34,761 nucleotides of DNA from Helicobacteraceae bacterium 4484_230 (GTDB taxonomy: Bacteria > Campylobacterota > Campylobacteria > Campylobacterales > Sulfurimonadaceae). Shown here in pieces: positions 8,653-19,010 of this stretch. Position numbers and translations under genes: made by a program. The notes beneath the pieces are model-generated. The model had not been told where the DNA came from and did not search any database. It was given only the letters and a program-made list of their open reading frames with translations. Location: NCBI GenBank assembly GCA_002085085.1, contig MZGN01000041.1:1-34761 (forward strand), given 5' to 3'. How positions within the stretch are numbered: position 1 is the stretch's first letter; each line of letters begins with the position of its first letter.

Positions 8653-8836
8653 TCATTTTTCTTTTTTCTGTTTTAGAACAAATGCAAAAACAGCCAAAAT
8701 CACCAATAATATAAGAATTTTTAACGGTTCTGAAGAGGTTGATTCTACCATATCTGTTGCTCCGTCGGTAAAGAGGTTACTTGCAATATGGCGTATGATA
8801 TCAGACTTCGATTTAGAAAAAGGTTGTATCTGTCAT
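8653..8836 (-). pseudogene. Frameshifted small membrane protein (reconstructed 60 aa)
   Basis: Removing one T from the T5 run gives MTDTTFSKSKSDIIRHIASNLFTDGATDMVESTSSEPLKILILLVILAVFAFVLKQKKEK*. Confidence 0.45.
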
Positions 8837-8895
8837 ATTTTAAGCCGGTTAGCATTTTTCTTATTACAATGGTTATTTGTTTGACGGAGTAATAA

Positions 8896-10164
8896 ATGTT
8901 TCTTCATATAGATATAGACTGTTTTTTTGTTTCTGCAGAACGAAGCATCACCCCTGAATTAAAAGGTATTCCCGTGGCGGTAGGCGGCAGAAGCAATCTT
9001 GACATGTTTGATAGAAAACCCATGCATATCAAGCTTATTGATGAAAATAGCGGTGCTTTTGTAGCCCCTGTCTTCTATGCCGGTAAAAAAGAGAGTTTTA
9101 ACTCTTTTTTTGTAGATACGGTCGGAGATGTAAAAAAGATCAGGGGGATCATTACCACTTCAAGCTATGAAGCCAGAAGCTTTGGTGTTAAAACGGCAAT
9201 GCCTGTTGCACAGGCTTTAAGAATCTGTCCGCAACTAATCGTAGTTCCTCCAAAATACATACTGTATCATAAACTGTCACATCAGATATACCTGTTTATA
9301 CAAAAAAAGATCCCGCAAGTGGAGCAGTATAGTATCGATGAGTTTTTTGGTGACGTAAATGGATGGATAAATGACGGAGATGTCTATGCGTTTGCAATGG
9401 ATCTGCAGGAGGAACTGTTTAAATTGTTCGATATACCGGTATCCATCGGTATCTCCAAGGCAAAATGGATAGCCAAACTGGCTACATCATCTGCCAAACC
9501 GTTTGGTATTTATGAGGTTAGAGATATAGATGCGTTTATAAAAGATATTCCGATAGAAGAGTTTCCCGGTATAGGAAGGGGTTTTAAAAGGCGTCTAAGA
9601 TCATACAATATTTATAAACTGGGAGAGATAAAGCAGAGAAAAATGCTTTTTTACTCATGGAAGAAACCGGGGATTCAGCTCTACCATCGCATTTTAGGCA
9701 GTGATCATGAATTGGTGTCAAAGCGCACGGAACGCAAGTCGATTGGAATCAGCAGAACTTTTGACAAAATCAGTGATTCCAGTGAGATCAGGCGCAGAGT
9801 GATGATAATGGCGCGCAATATCGCTTATATGACAACGGCAATAAATGCAAACCCTACAAGGTATTACCTGAAGATAAATTATGAGTACGGTATTAAAGTC
9901 AAGCAGGCTAGAAGGGTTGAGCGGATATTCAGTGAAACACTTTTCAAATCCGTGCTTTCGCAGATGTATGATGAGATAGTACGCGTGGGTGCCGGTGCCA
10001 TAAAAATATCTATAGCTGTTTCAGATTTTACAAGCAACAATCCAAGGACATTGTCAATGCTGGATCTTAATGAGGACATAAAGCAGAGCCGTCTGACAAA
10101 ACAGATGCAAAAACTGCGTGACAAGTTTGGTTTGGATATTATTAAAAGCGGAAGTGAATTTTGA
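8896..10164 (+). CDS. Y-family DNA polymerase (DinB/Pol IV-like)
   Basis: HIDIDCFFVSAE, SYEARSFGVKTAM, YSIDEFFGDVNG, IPIEEFPGIGRG motifs. Confidence 0.92.
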   Translation: MFLHIDIDCFFVSAERSITPELKGIPVAVGGRSNLDMFDRKPMHIKLIDENSGAFVAPVFYAGKKESFNSFFVDTVGDVKKIRGIITTSSYEARSFGVKTAMPVAQALRICPQLIVVPPKYILYHKLSHQIYLFIQKKIPQVEQYSIDEFFGDVNGWINDGDVYAFAMDLQEELFKLFDIPVSIGISKAKWIAKLATSSAKPFGIYEVRDIDAFIKDIPIEEFPGIGRGFKRRLRSYNIYKLGEIKQRKMLFYSWKKPGIQLYHRILGSDHELVSKRTERKSIGISRTFDKISDSSEIRRRVMIMARNIAYMTTAINANPTRYYLKINYEYGIKVKQARRVERIFSETLFKSVLSQMYDEIVRVGAGAIKISIAVSDFTSNNPRTLSMLDLNEDIKQSRLTKQMQKLRDKFGLDIIKSGSEF

Positions 10165-10172
10165 TGAGGATA

Positions 10173-10230
10173 ACGGGACTAAAGTCCCTGCTCCAAAAAA
10201 GTGCCAAAGGAGCAGGGGTTTTAACCCCGT
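10173..10230. repeat. Compact cloverleaf-like palindromic element
   Basis: acggg/cccgt outer arms; gggact-aa-agtccc; tgctcc...ggagca; ggggtt-tt-aacccc. Confidence 0.7.
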
Positions 10231-10340
10231 CAGAAAATATACGATAATAACAGATGTCACAGAAGTAGATTGTTGAAATAATGATAAGAACAATAGTTGT
10301 ATGCTGTTTTAAGATCGATTGTAGGAAAAAGTTTGTGATT

Positions 10341-10417
<77 letters not shown>

Positions 10418-10418
10418 G

Positions 10419-10493
10419 TGGATGGGGTAGAGGGATTCGAACCCCCGAGTGCTTGGACCAAAACCAAGTGCCTTACCGCTTGGCGATACCCCA
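10419..10493 (-). tRNA. tRNA-Gln (TTG), CCA encoded
   Basis: TGGGGTATCGCCAAGCGGTAAGGCACTTGGTTTTGGTCCAAGTGCTCGGGGGTTCGAATCCCTCTACCCCATCCA. Confidence 0.95.
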
Positions 10494-10509
10494 ATATGTG
10501 TAACTAATT

Positions 10510-10586
<77 letters not shown>

Positions 10587-10754
10587 ACATTTAAAATTCC
10601 TGCTTTTTGCTTTACTCTGCGTTGGCTTTTCCTTCAGATACCGATGTATCCTTCAGTCAAATCCGCCTTGATTAAAACAAAAATCAAGAATTTTAATAAT
10701 TTTCAACATAAAAACCAAAAAATTTAACAAAAATAAATAATTTAAATAACAAAA

Positions 10755-10829
10755 TGGATGGGGTAGAGGGATTCGAACCCCCGAATGCTTGGACCAAAAC
10801 CAAGTGCCTTACCGCTTGGCGATACCCCA
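10755..10829 (-). tRNA. tRNA-Gln (TTG), second copy
   Basis: Same as the first copy except for one variable-loop base. Confidence 0.95.
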
Positions 10830-10995
10830 CCATCTCTTTCATCTTTCAGAGGCCGAAATTATAGGGAATAATGGTCTGTTTGTCAAGAAGTTTTACTATA
10901 AATTGTATAAATGTTTTCACCGGAGCTATTTAGAGGTGAACTTATATATTATTTGCTATACTTTGTACACAATAATCCGCTATGGACAGTAAGTA

Positions 10996-11460
10996 ATGAA
11001 TGAAGAAAAAGATTTATATGAGCTTATAAGGCCAAAGGCGCTTTTAAAAGCAATGAATAAAGACGCAGAGATGGCAATTCAGGGTGATTGTAATGTGGAC
11101 GGTTTTATAGTCATAAGCAAATTTCCCTTCAGAATAGGGCGTGAATATCGTACTGAAGTAATTAATGAAGAGACTATCATAAAGGTACGTCATAGAAAAA
11201 ATGATGTAAAGCGCAATAATGATCTGTACTTGATAGACAATGGTGAACGCTTGCATATCTCACGGGAACATCTTCAGATTGAGAAGTCCGGAGACCACTA
11301 TTTTATTACCGACAGAAATAGTACATGCGGGGTAGGTGTTAATCAAAAACGCATAGGCAAAGATATGCAGGAGCATAGTTTGGAGCTGAAGAGCGGAGAT
11401 ATGGTCAAAATTGGAACAGAGCATACTCCATATGTCTATAAATTTATCGCTTTTGATTAG
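10996..11460 (+). CDS. FHA domain protein
   Basis: FRIGRE...HISREHLQIEKSGDHYFITDRNSTCGVGVNQKRI. Confidence 0.92.
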   Translation: MNEEKDLYELIRPKALLKAMNKDAEMAIQGDCNVDGFIVISKFPFRIGREYRTEVINEETIIKVRHRKNDVKRNNDLYLIDNGERLHISREHLQIEKSGDHYFITDRNSTCGVGVNQKRIGKDMQEHSLELKSGDMVKIGTEHTPYVYKFIAFD

Positions 11461-11526
11461 AAAAAGTGTAAACAGAACGATATTTTCAAGTCCGAAATTT
11501 AGTTTGAAGATCAAAAAAGGATATAA

Positions 11527-12558
11527 ATGACACCAATCCAGCGTGTTTTAGAAGCAATAGAAGATATAAAAAAAGGGAAAATGGTTGTAATGGTCGATGA
11601 TGAAGACCGTGAAAACGAGGGTGATCTGGTTTATGCAGCTACTTTTTCTACCCCGGAACATGTAAACTTTATGGCTACTCATGCAAAAGGCCTTATATGT
11701 GTTGCGCTCTCTGCCGAGATTGCAGACAGGCTTGAGCTGATGCCTATGGTCAGCTCTAATACATCTTCTTATGAGACAGCTTTTACTGTTTCTGTCGATG
11801 CAACTTCTGCTGCGACTGGTATATCTGCCGGCGAGAGAGATACCACTATTAAAATACTTGCCAACCCAATGAGTAGACCGGATGAACTTGTCCGGCCGGG
11901 GCATATATTTCCTTTAATAGCAAAAGATGGAGGTACGCTCGTGCGAACCGGGCATACAGAAGGTTCGGTTGATCTTTGCCGTTTGGCAGGCTTGAGTGAG
12001 GCATCTGTTATCTGTGAGATCATGAAAGATGATGGAACTATGGCCCGCCGTGACGATCTGGATATCTTTGCCGAGAAACATGATCTTAAAATAGTTTATA
12101 TTTCAGATATAGTCGAGTATCGACTGGCCAACGAAACGCTTGTCAGGATCACAAATGAGGAAGAGATAGACTTTTTTGGTGTCAAAGTGAAAAAGTTTAA
12201 TTTTGTTGACCATGAAGAGCTTGAACATACAGCAATTGTTTTTTACAGTACAGGTGAGACCACAAACGTCAAAGTGCACAATATTGTATCTGATATAGAT
12301 CTTCTTCTTGACCAAAAGAAATATACGCGACTGATCGATTCCATTGAGTATCTGAAACAAAACAGCGGTGTTCTTGTTTTTATCAACAATCCAACTCACG
12401 GCTATAGCAATCTTAAAGAGTTTGGTGTAGGCGCGCAGATACTAAAGGCATTGGGTATAAAACATATGCGCCTTATTACCGAAGACAAGGCACCGGAATT
12501 TGTGGGATTGGGCGGTTTTGGTCTGGAAGTGACCGAAGTGATAGATCCAAGAGGGTAG
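11527..12558 (+). CDS. ribBA: 3,4-dihydroxy-2-butanone 4-phosphate synthase with degenerate GTP cyclohydrolase II-like C-terminus (RibBA-type)
   Basis: VVMVDDEDRENEGDLVYAA, RPGHIFPL, RTGHTEGSVDLCRLAG motifs; C-terminus lacks the RibA zinc Cys cluster. Confidence 0.93.
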   Translation: MTPIQRVLEAIEDIKKGKMVVMVDDEDRENEGDLVYAATFSTPEHVNFMATHAKGLICVALSAEIADRLELMPMVSSNTSSYETAFTVSVDATSAATGISAGERDTTIKILANPMSRPDELVRPGHIFPLIAKDGGTLVRTGHTEGSVDLCRLAGLSEASVICEIMKDDGTMARRDDLDIFAEKHDLKIVYISDIVEYRLANETLVRITNEEEIDFFGVKVKKFNFVDHEELEHTAIVFYSTGETTNVKVHNIVSDIDLLLDQKKYTRLIDSIEYLKQNSGVLVFINNPTHGYSNLKEFGVGAQILKALGIKHMRLITEDKAPEFVGLGGFGLEVTEVIDPRG

Positions 12559-12597
12559 ATCGTAAAAGGTTGTGAAAAGCTGGATCGGACTAAAAAG

Positions 12598-13305
12598 ATG
12601 AAAGATAAAGTTTTCAACAAACCCATAGAAAAGCAGTTCGAGTTCGATGCGGAAGTAGCTTCTGTATTTGATGATATGCTGCAACGCTCTGTCCCGTTTT
12701 ATAAGGAAGCTATGAGCCTTACTGAGCATTTTGCTGCCTTGCATCTAAAAAAGGGCGGACGTTTGTATGATCTTGGGTGTTCTACTGCAACACTTCTTCT
12801 CAATTTGGAGCGAGTTGCCGACAAAGATACCGAATTGATAGGTATAGACAATTCCATTTCGATGATAGAGCATGCAAATCGAAAGATAGAGGCTTTTGGT
12901 TCAAGGGTTAATGTCGTGGAGGCAGATATTTTACAAATAGAGTATCTTCCTTGTGATGTGATGGTCAGTAATTATACTTTGCAGTTTGTGCGTCCGCCTG
13001 TCCGTGAGAAGCTCGTTGCAAAAATTGCGGATGCATTAAATAAAAAAGGCGTATTTATCTTTAGCGAGAAAGTTATCTGTGAAAACAGGCAGCTTAACAA
13101 AGAGCTGATCGACTGCTATCACGGTTTTAAAAAGGAGCAGGGTTACAGCTCCTATGAGATAATGCAGAAGCGTGAAGCATTGGAAAATGTTCTGATCCCT
13201 TACACTGAAGCGGAAAATATAGAGATGGCGAAGCGGTGCGGTTTTTCCCATTGTGAAGTGATCTTCCGCTGGGCTAATTTTGCGACATTTATTGCTATCA
13301 AATAA
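12598..13305 (+). CDS. cmoA: Carboxy-S-adenosyl-L-methionine synthase
   Basis: [35 protein letters not shown]...[12 protein letters not shown]...[11 protein letters not shown]. Confidence 0.93.
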   Translation: MKDKVFNKPIEKQFEFDAEVASVFDDMLQRSVPFYKEAMSLTEHFAALHLKKGGRLYDLGCSTATLLLNLERVADKDTELIGIDNSISMIEHANRKIEAFGSRVNVVEADILQIEYLPCDVMVSNYTLQFVRPPVREKLVAKIADALNKKGVFIFSEKVICENRQLNKELIDCYHGFKKEQGYSSYEIMQKREALENVLIPYTEAENIEMAKRCGFSHCEVIFRWANFATFIAIK

Positions 13306-13333
13306 GCAAACGTAACTTTAACAAAGGATCTTG

Positions 13334-14596
13334 ATGTCTGTAATCTCCCATTTTAAGGCATTAAGCCAAATCCCCCATTGTTCCTCCCAGGCAGACGGGA
13401 TGAAGGCCTATCTTATAGAAAAAGCAGGTGAGTATGGCTATGAAGCCTTGGATGATAGGGCTGGAAACATCCTCTGTCGTAAAAACGGTGCTGTTATTAC
13501 ACTGCAGTCACATTATGATATGGTCTGTATAGGAAAAGCTCCTGTCTTGAAGTTTGAAGAGAGAGACGGATGGCTTTATGCCAAAGATTCGACACTGGGG
13601 GCAGACAACGGCATTGGAATGGCGATGATGCTGAGCCTGATGGAAGAGGGTGCAGTTGCAGATATGCTGTTTACTGCCGATGAAGAGATAGGACTTCTTG
13701 GCGCAAGGGCGCTCGCGCTCCCTCTAAAAACATCTTTTTTGCTAAACCTTGACAGTGAGGATGAAGGTGTGGTTACCATAGGGTGTGCAGGTGGTGTAGA
13801 TATTATCGTTTCATTGCCTATTGTCTCAAAAAGCAGGGTGCTGTTTTGCTATGAAATTGAAAAGAGCGGTTTTGCCGGCGGACATTCAGGGGTAGATATA
13901 GACAAAAACATTCCAAATGCCATTAAAGAACTGGCTGCCTTGCTGGATAGTTTTGAAGATATGTTTCTGATCTCGTTTGAGGGAGGTGAGCGGCGTAACT
14001 CCATTGCCAAGCATGCCGTTGCTGTAGTTGGATTTGAGCAGGAGCGCACGATAGCCGGTGCAAAACCACTTGGGCGCCGCGATGTAGAGGCGGTAGAGCC
14101 GGGTCTCGTCCCCATGCTCCACGCTTTTGCCCATGGTGTCCGAAGTTTTAACAGGAAGCTGAATACTGTACAGACAAGCATTAATCTTGCCATAGTAGAA
14201 CAAAACGAGAAAGAGTTCAGAATACACCTCAGTGCCAGATCTATGGATAGGGATGAGTTGCTGCAACTCCAAAAAGAGACTATTGCCTATTTTGAAAATT
14301 TTGGCGGTTCGGTAAAAACAGAAGGGTTTTATGCCCCATGGGAGCCGGAGTCAGGCGCTTTTGTAAAAGAGGTGATTCGCATAAGCCATAAAGTGTTGGG
14401 GTCTGCAGAAGCAGGGGCTATTCATGCAGGACTGGAATGTGGAATCATAAAAGAGAAATTTCCCCACATGGAGATGGCATCTCTGGGACCTACGATCCGC
14501 TATCCGCACTCGACACGCGAATGTGTTGACCTTGCATCGGTAGACCGGATTTTTTCGGTAGTCAAAAAAATATGCGAGCACTATTACAATGGTTAA
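13334..14596 (+). CDS. pepD: Aminoacyl-histidine dipeptidase (M20 family)
   Basis: LQSHYDMVC, LGADNGIGMAMML, FTADEEIGLLGA, FAGGHSGVDI, AIHAGLECGII. Confidence 0.92.
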   Translation: MSVISHFKALSQIPHCSSQADGMKAYLIEKAGEYGYEALDDRAGNILCRKNGAVITLQSHYDMVCIGKAPVLKFEERDGWLYAKDSTLGADNGIGMAMMLSLMEEGAVADMLFTADEEIGLLGARALALPLKTSFLLNLDSEDEGVVTIGCAGGVDIIVSLPIVSKSRVLFCYEIEKSGFAGGHSGVDIDKNIPNAIKELAALLDSFEDMFLISFEGGERRNSIAKHAVAVVGFEQERTIAGAKPLGRRDVEAVEPGLVPMLHAFAHGVRSFNRKLNTVQTSINLAIVEQNEKEFRIHLSARSMDRDELLQLQKETIAYFENFGGSVKTEGFYAPWEPESGAFVKEVIRISHKVLGSAEAGAIHAGLECGIIKEKFPHMEMASLGPTIRYPHSTRECVDLASVDRIFSVVKKICEHYYNG

Positions 14597-15339
14597 AACT
14601 GTTTCATTTGCATGTCTCATATTGGGCACACTGCTTCAGGCTGTCGAGCTTCCAAAGCATCAGCCTACACCGGGCGGAATAATAGTCAAGAAGGTGCTCG
14701 CGAAACATAAGCTTAGTGCATTTCACGATCAGAAAAGACTGATGGTGCTTAAGGGCGATAAGCCGGATGAGTATTATGTGATCGGCGGCATACATCTGAA
14801 TCAAAACGCAGATAAGCCGTATATTATCGACCTTAGCTCTGCAGAGGCGATAAAGCATTATACAGTTACGCTCAAAGACAAGGCCTATCAAAAGCAGTAT
14901 ATTACACTTAAAAACAGACAGCATGTCTCTCCAAATCAAAAAAATCTGCAGCGTATCCACAGTGAGAAGAAGCGTTCCCTTGCTGCTCTTGGGCATTATA
15001 GTTCGAAAAAATTTGACTCACTGGTCCTGATAAAACCGCTTGATGTGCCTCTGTCGGATGATTACGGTAAACGCCGCTATTTTAACAACCAGCCCAGAAA
15101 ACCGCACAGCGGCGTAGATCTTGCCGCACCGGAAGGCACACCCATCAAAGCACCGCTTGCCGGAGAGATCGTTGAGCTTGGCAACTTTTTCTTCAACGGA
15201 AATGTAGTCTATATAGACCATGGCCTCGGCCTGGTTACGATGTACTGCCATTTAAGTGAGATAGATGTAAAAAAAGGTCAGCTGGGGAATTTCTCTCAAC
15301 AGCAATATGGTCGATCCCAGGCTGTTTGAATATAAATAA
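14589..15339 (+). pseudogene. M23 family metallopeptidase disrupted by an internal deletion
   Basis: ORF 14589..15329 has KPHSGVDLAAPEGTPIKAPLAGEIVELGNFFFNGNVVYIDHGLGLVTMYCHLSEIDVKKGQ. The family C-terminus WGISLNSNMVDPRLFEYK* lies in another frame at 15283..15339; the GxTGxxTGPHLH segment is absent. Confidence 0.85.
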
Positions 15340-15407
15340 AAAGAGCAATGACCATTAGTATACGGTATAAATATCTCTGATGAAATTAGTATAAAAAAGT
15401 AGAGACT

Positions 15408-15740
15408 ATGTTTGGAAAAATGAAAGATAAAGCACTTACTGCCGGGGCGAAGATGGCGGTCAATTCTAAAATAAAGGGATATGGAGAGATGCTGAAGCTG
15501 AACTTGGACTCGAAAAACAGGTGTATAGAGATAGAGGTTATGCTTGATGGCGAGAAAGAGACGCTTGAAGTGACAGTAGAGAGATATGAGCTCTCCGAAG
15601 AGGATGGTAAAAACTTTTTGAAACTGCACGGTATTAAAACATCGAGAGCGTGGATCGATGTTGTTACGGCTTCCTATCTGGAGGGCAGGGCGTTTGAGAT
15701 ACCTGCGGAGTATGTCAAAATGCTGAAAATAGTGATATAG
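15408..15740 (+). CDS. Conserved hypothetical protein
   Basis: 110-aa ORF with coding-like composition. Confidence 0.75.
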   Translation: MFGKMKDKALTAGAKMAVNSKIKGYGEMLKLNLDSKNRCIEIEVMLDGEKETLEVTVERYELSEEDGKNFLKLHGIKTSRAWIDVVTASYLEGRAFEIPAEYVKMLKIVI

Positions 15741-15773
15741 GCAGTTTAACGCCCAGGAAAAGACTGAATTGGA

Positions 15774-17213
15774 TTATGAGTTTTCAGCCAGTGACCTGAT
15801 AAAATTCACACTCATACGTACACCTGCGCCGGTTCCCCCATGCGGGTTGACGTCCCATGGGCTTTCAGTGTAAGCAGGTCCCGCTATATCGAAATGGAGC
15901 CATCTGCTTTTCATTTCGTCTGTTATGAAGTGATCCAGAAACAGAGCGGCGGTGATCGCTCCTCCGTAAGGTTTTGAGGCTATATTGCATACATCTGCGA
16001 TCTCGCTTTTGATCAGCTTTTTCAGATGATCGTTGAAAGGCAGGGAGCCTACCAGCTCACCGCTACCGTTGATAGCTTTTTGAAACTTGTGCTTAAGATG
16101 GTTACTGTGTCCCATCATTCCGGTAGTGTACGGCCCAAGTGCGACCATACACGCTCCGGTCAGGGTAGCGTAATCGAAAAGATAGTCTGCATCCACAGTA
16201 TCCTGCGCATAGGAGAGCACATCCGCAAGTACCAGACGGCCTTCGGCGTCGGTATTTCTCACTTCTATAGTCTTGCCGTTTCTCGCAGTAAGTACATCAT
16301 CCGGTTTGTATGCGGAGCCGTCTACCATGTTTTCCGCCGCTCCTATAAAACCGTGCACTTCCACCGGAAGTTTCAGTTCACTGACGGCTTTGAGTATGCC
16401 CAGTACCGCACAGGCTCCGGCTTTGTCCATTTTCATAGTAACCATGGACGTAGAAGGCTTCAGGCTCAGCCCGCCGCTGTCGTAGGTAAGCCCCTTGCCG
16501 ACAAGTGTTATTTTTGTTTTTGGATTTTCAGGCAGATAGGAAAGATGAATCATACGCGGCTTGTGGACAGAAGCGCGGCCCACGCTGAGAATGGCGTTCA
16601 TCTTCTCTTCTTCAAGTCTTTTTTCATCGAACACTTCACAGTCAAGACCATTTTTGTCTGCAAGTTCCTGCGCTGCCTGCGCCATAATCTCCGGGTTCAT
16701 ATCCTGAGGTGTCGTATTAACAAGGTCGCGGGTATAATTGGTAGCATTGGCAGTAATAACGGCATTGTCGGCGGCAGTACGGAGTTCATTGAATGTGATC
16801 TCTTCGCCGTTAAAGTTGTCGGAAGAGAGAAACAGAGTCTCAAATTCACTCTTCTTTGGCTCTGATTTGTAATTTTGATAGCTGTATGAACCAAGCAGAA
16901 AACCTTCGATGATCGGGGCTGTATTTTTAAGGTAGTACTGCTGAACTTTGGCGTTTTTGTATCCAAAACCTGAAATTGCCTTGGATACAACGGCAGAAGC
17001 GCTTCGAAGATGGTCTGTGCCGTACTTCTCGATACCGCAGAAAATCATACCTTTTTCATGCAGTGTGCAGATCTGATCCTGATCTGCCTTGAAACCAGCC
17101 TGTTTCAGTACAGAGGCGTCCCCATGATCCTCAAGTGTCTCTTTCGTCAAAAACTCGATCGCGAGATCAGCCGTTATTTCCGAAAACTCTTTTTTTAAAA
17201 GTTCAATTTTCAA
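15774..17213 (-). CDS. pepA: Leucyl aminopeptidase (M17)
   Basis: VGKGLTYDSGGLSLKPSTSMVTMKMDKAGA and NTDAEGRLVLADVLSYA. Confidence 0.95.
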   Translation of the reverse strand: MKIELLKKEFSEITADLAIEFLTKETLEDHGDASVLKQAGFKADQDQICTLHEKGMIFCGIEKYGTDHLRSASAVVSKAISGFGYKNAKVQQYYLKNTAPIIEGFLLGSYSYQNYKSEPKKSEFETLFLSSDNFNGEEITFNELRTAADNAVITANATNYTRDLVNTTPQDMNPEIMAQAAQELADKNGLDCEVFDEKRLEEEKMNAILSVGRASVHKPRMIHLSYLPENPKTKITLVGKGLTYDSGGLSLKPSTSMVTMKMDKAGACAVLGILKAVSELKLPVEVHGFIGAAENMVDGSAYKPDDVLTARNGKTIEVRNTDAEGRLVLADVLSYAQDTVDADYLFDYATLTGACMVALGPYTTGMMGHSNHLKHKFQKAINGSGELVGSLPFNDHLKKLIKSEIADVCNIASKPYGGAITAALFLDHFITDEMKSRWLHFDIAGPAYTESPWDVNPHGGTGAGVRMSVNFIRSLAENS

Positions 17214-17250
17214 ATTATTTCCTCAATTTTTTCTTACAGCTTAACGCTAA

Positions 17251-18450
17251 TTAATCAAAGTGCAGTATATCTTTGGCCTGTATCATATCTTTGTCGCCGC
17301 GTCCCGAAAGGTTTACGATAACAAGCTTTCCTTCAATATCTTTCATCTTTCTAAGATACGCAACGGCATGTGAGCTCTCGAATGCGGGAATGATGCCCTC
17401 TTTTTGCGAAAGCCAGACAAAAGCGTCCAAAGCTTCGTCATCGGTTATGTTGTCATAGCTTATGGAAGCGTTGTCTTTATGAAAGGCGTGCTCCGGTCCT
17501 ATACCGGGATAGTCCAGGCCGGCAGAGATGGAGTGCGCTTCGAGAACCTGTCCGTCCTCATCCTGGAGCAGATAGCTCATCTGCCCGTGCAGTACGCCAG
17601 GCCTTCCTTTTTCAAGGGAGCAGCCGTGTTTGTCCGTATCAACACCCAGGCCGCCAGCTTCGATTCCTATGCACTCGACCTCTTTATCTTCGAGGAAGTG
17701 CTGGAATATCCCGATGGCATTGGAGCCTCCGCCGATACATGCGATGATATGGTCCGGCAGCCGTCCCTCTTTTTCAAGTATCTGACGTCTGGCCTCATAG
17801 CCTATGATCGCCTGAAAATCACGTACCATCATAGGGTAGGGGTGTGGACCGGCAACAGTGCCTATGACATAATAGGTGTCACGGGCGTGGGTTACCCAGT
17901 GGCGTATGGCATCGTTCATTGCGTCTTTGAGAGTTTTCGAGCCGCTTTCAACTGCATGCACTTTTGCTCCAAGCAGTTTCATACGAAATACATTCAGCTC
18001 CTGGCGTGCAACGTCTTTGGCTCCCATAAATATGTCACACTCCAGGCCTAGGAGAGCGGCCATCGTGGCAGTAGCGACACCATGCTGGCCAGCACCGGTC
18101 TCTGCAATGACTTTCTTCTTTCCCAGCCGCTGTGCTATAAGTCCCTGCGCTATTACGTTGTTAACCTTGTGCGCTCCTGTATGGTTCAGGTCTTCACGCT
18201 TCAGGTAGATCTTTGCACCAAGTTCTTCAGAGAGGTTTGCAGCATAGTAGAGAGGCGAGGGCCGGCCTACATAGTCTTTAAGATAGTAGTCTACACTTTT
18301 CCAGAAATCTTCGTCAAAACGGATTTTTTCATAATCATCTTTAAGTTCGAGAAGTACAGGCATCAGTGTCTCGGGGACATAACGTCCACCGAAAATACCG
18401 AAATGGCCGTTCTCGTCCGGATCGTAAGCTGAAGCTGAAGGGATATACAT
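17251..18450 (-). CDS. trpB: Tryptophan synthase beta chain
   Basis: [46 protein letters not shown]. Confidence 0.97.
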   Translation of the reverse strand: MYIPSASAYDPDENGHFGIFGGRYVPETLMPVLLELKDDYEKIRFDEDFWKSVDYYLKDYVGRPSPLYYAANLSEELGAKIYLKREDLNHTGAHKVNNVIAQGLIAQRLGKKKVIAETGAGQHGVATATMAALLGLECDIFMGAKDVARQELNVFRMKLLGAKVHAVESGSKTLKDAMNDAIRHWVTHARDTYYVIGTVAGPHPYPMMVRDFQAIIGYEARRQILEKEGRLPDHIIACIGGGSNAIGIFQHFLEDKEVECIGIEAGGLGVDTDKHGCSLEKGRPGVLHGQMSYLLQDEDGQVLEAHSISAGLDYPGIGPEHAFHKDNASISYDNITDDEALDAFVWLSQKEGIIPAFESSHAVAYLRKMKDIEGKLVIVNLSGRGDKDMIQAKDILHFD

Positions 18451-18998
18451 CAGTCAATTCCTATTATGGTATAAACGTTTGTGATCTTCTGGAGCTTTTT
18501 CTGGCCGTCAAGAAAATCCAGGCCAAGAATAAAGCATGCTTCTACACAGTTTGCACCTGTTTTGTCTACAAGGTTTGCAGCAGCATATGCGGTACCGCCC
18601 GTAGCTATCAGATCATCTATCATCAGTACCCTTGCACCCTCTCTTTCATGAAATGCGTCAAGGTGTACCTCTACCTCGTCAAAACCGTACTCGAGTGAGT
18701 ATTTCTCTGAAACGGTAGTGTAGGGCAGTTTACCCTTTTTGCGTATAGGCACAAAGCCTATGCCCAGCATCTGCGCCAGTGCGGCACCAAAAATAAAACC
18801 GCGCGCATCAATACCGGCTATATAGTCCAGATCATAGCTTCGGTAACGCGCGGCAAGGTGGTTCATCAGTATGGAGAATGCCTCCGGGTTATTAAGCAGT
18901 GTAGTGATATCTTTAAAAACTATTCCCGGTTTTGGAAAATCTTCTATATCACGGATAGAATCAAGAATAATTGCTTTGTCTTCATTGCTGAGTGTCAT
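18450..18998 (-). CDS. apt: Adenine phosphoribosyltransferase
   Basis: [46 protein letters not shown]. Confidence 0.97.
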   Translation of the reverse strand: MTLSNEDKAIILDSIRDIEDFPKPGIVFKDITTLLNNPEAFSILMNHLAARYRSYDLDYIAGIDARGFIFGAALAQMLGIGFVPIRKKGKLPYTTVSEKYSLEYGFDEVEVHLDAFHEREGARVLMIDDLIATGGTAYAAANLVDKTGANCVEACFILGLDFLDGQKKLQKITNVYTIIGID

Positions 18999-19010
18999 AT
19001 TTGTCTCCTG

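Noticed and set aside
10587-10754. AT-rich spacer between second fMet and Gln tRNAs with cttgatt...aatcaag hairpin as an ncRNA or terminator
   Set aside because: No T tract in the correct orientation and no recognisable RNA family; probably just duplication scar or spacer.
10789-10992. 67-aa ORF overlapping the second tRNA-Gln
   Set aside because: It begins inside a clear tRNA gene and has no motif support.
16026-16865. Long + strand ORF (279 aa) antisense to pepA, and similar antisense ORFs over trpB, folD and the RND gene
   Set aside because: They overlap strongly recognised genes in full and show no recognisable motifs; expected shadow ORFs.
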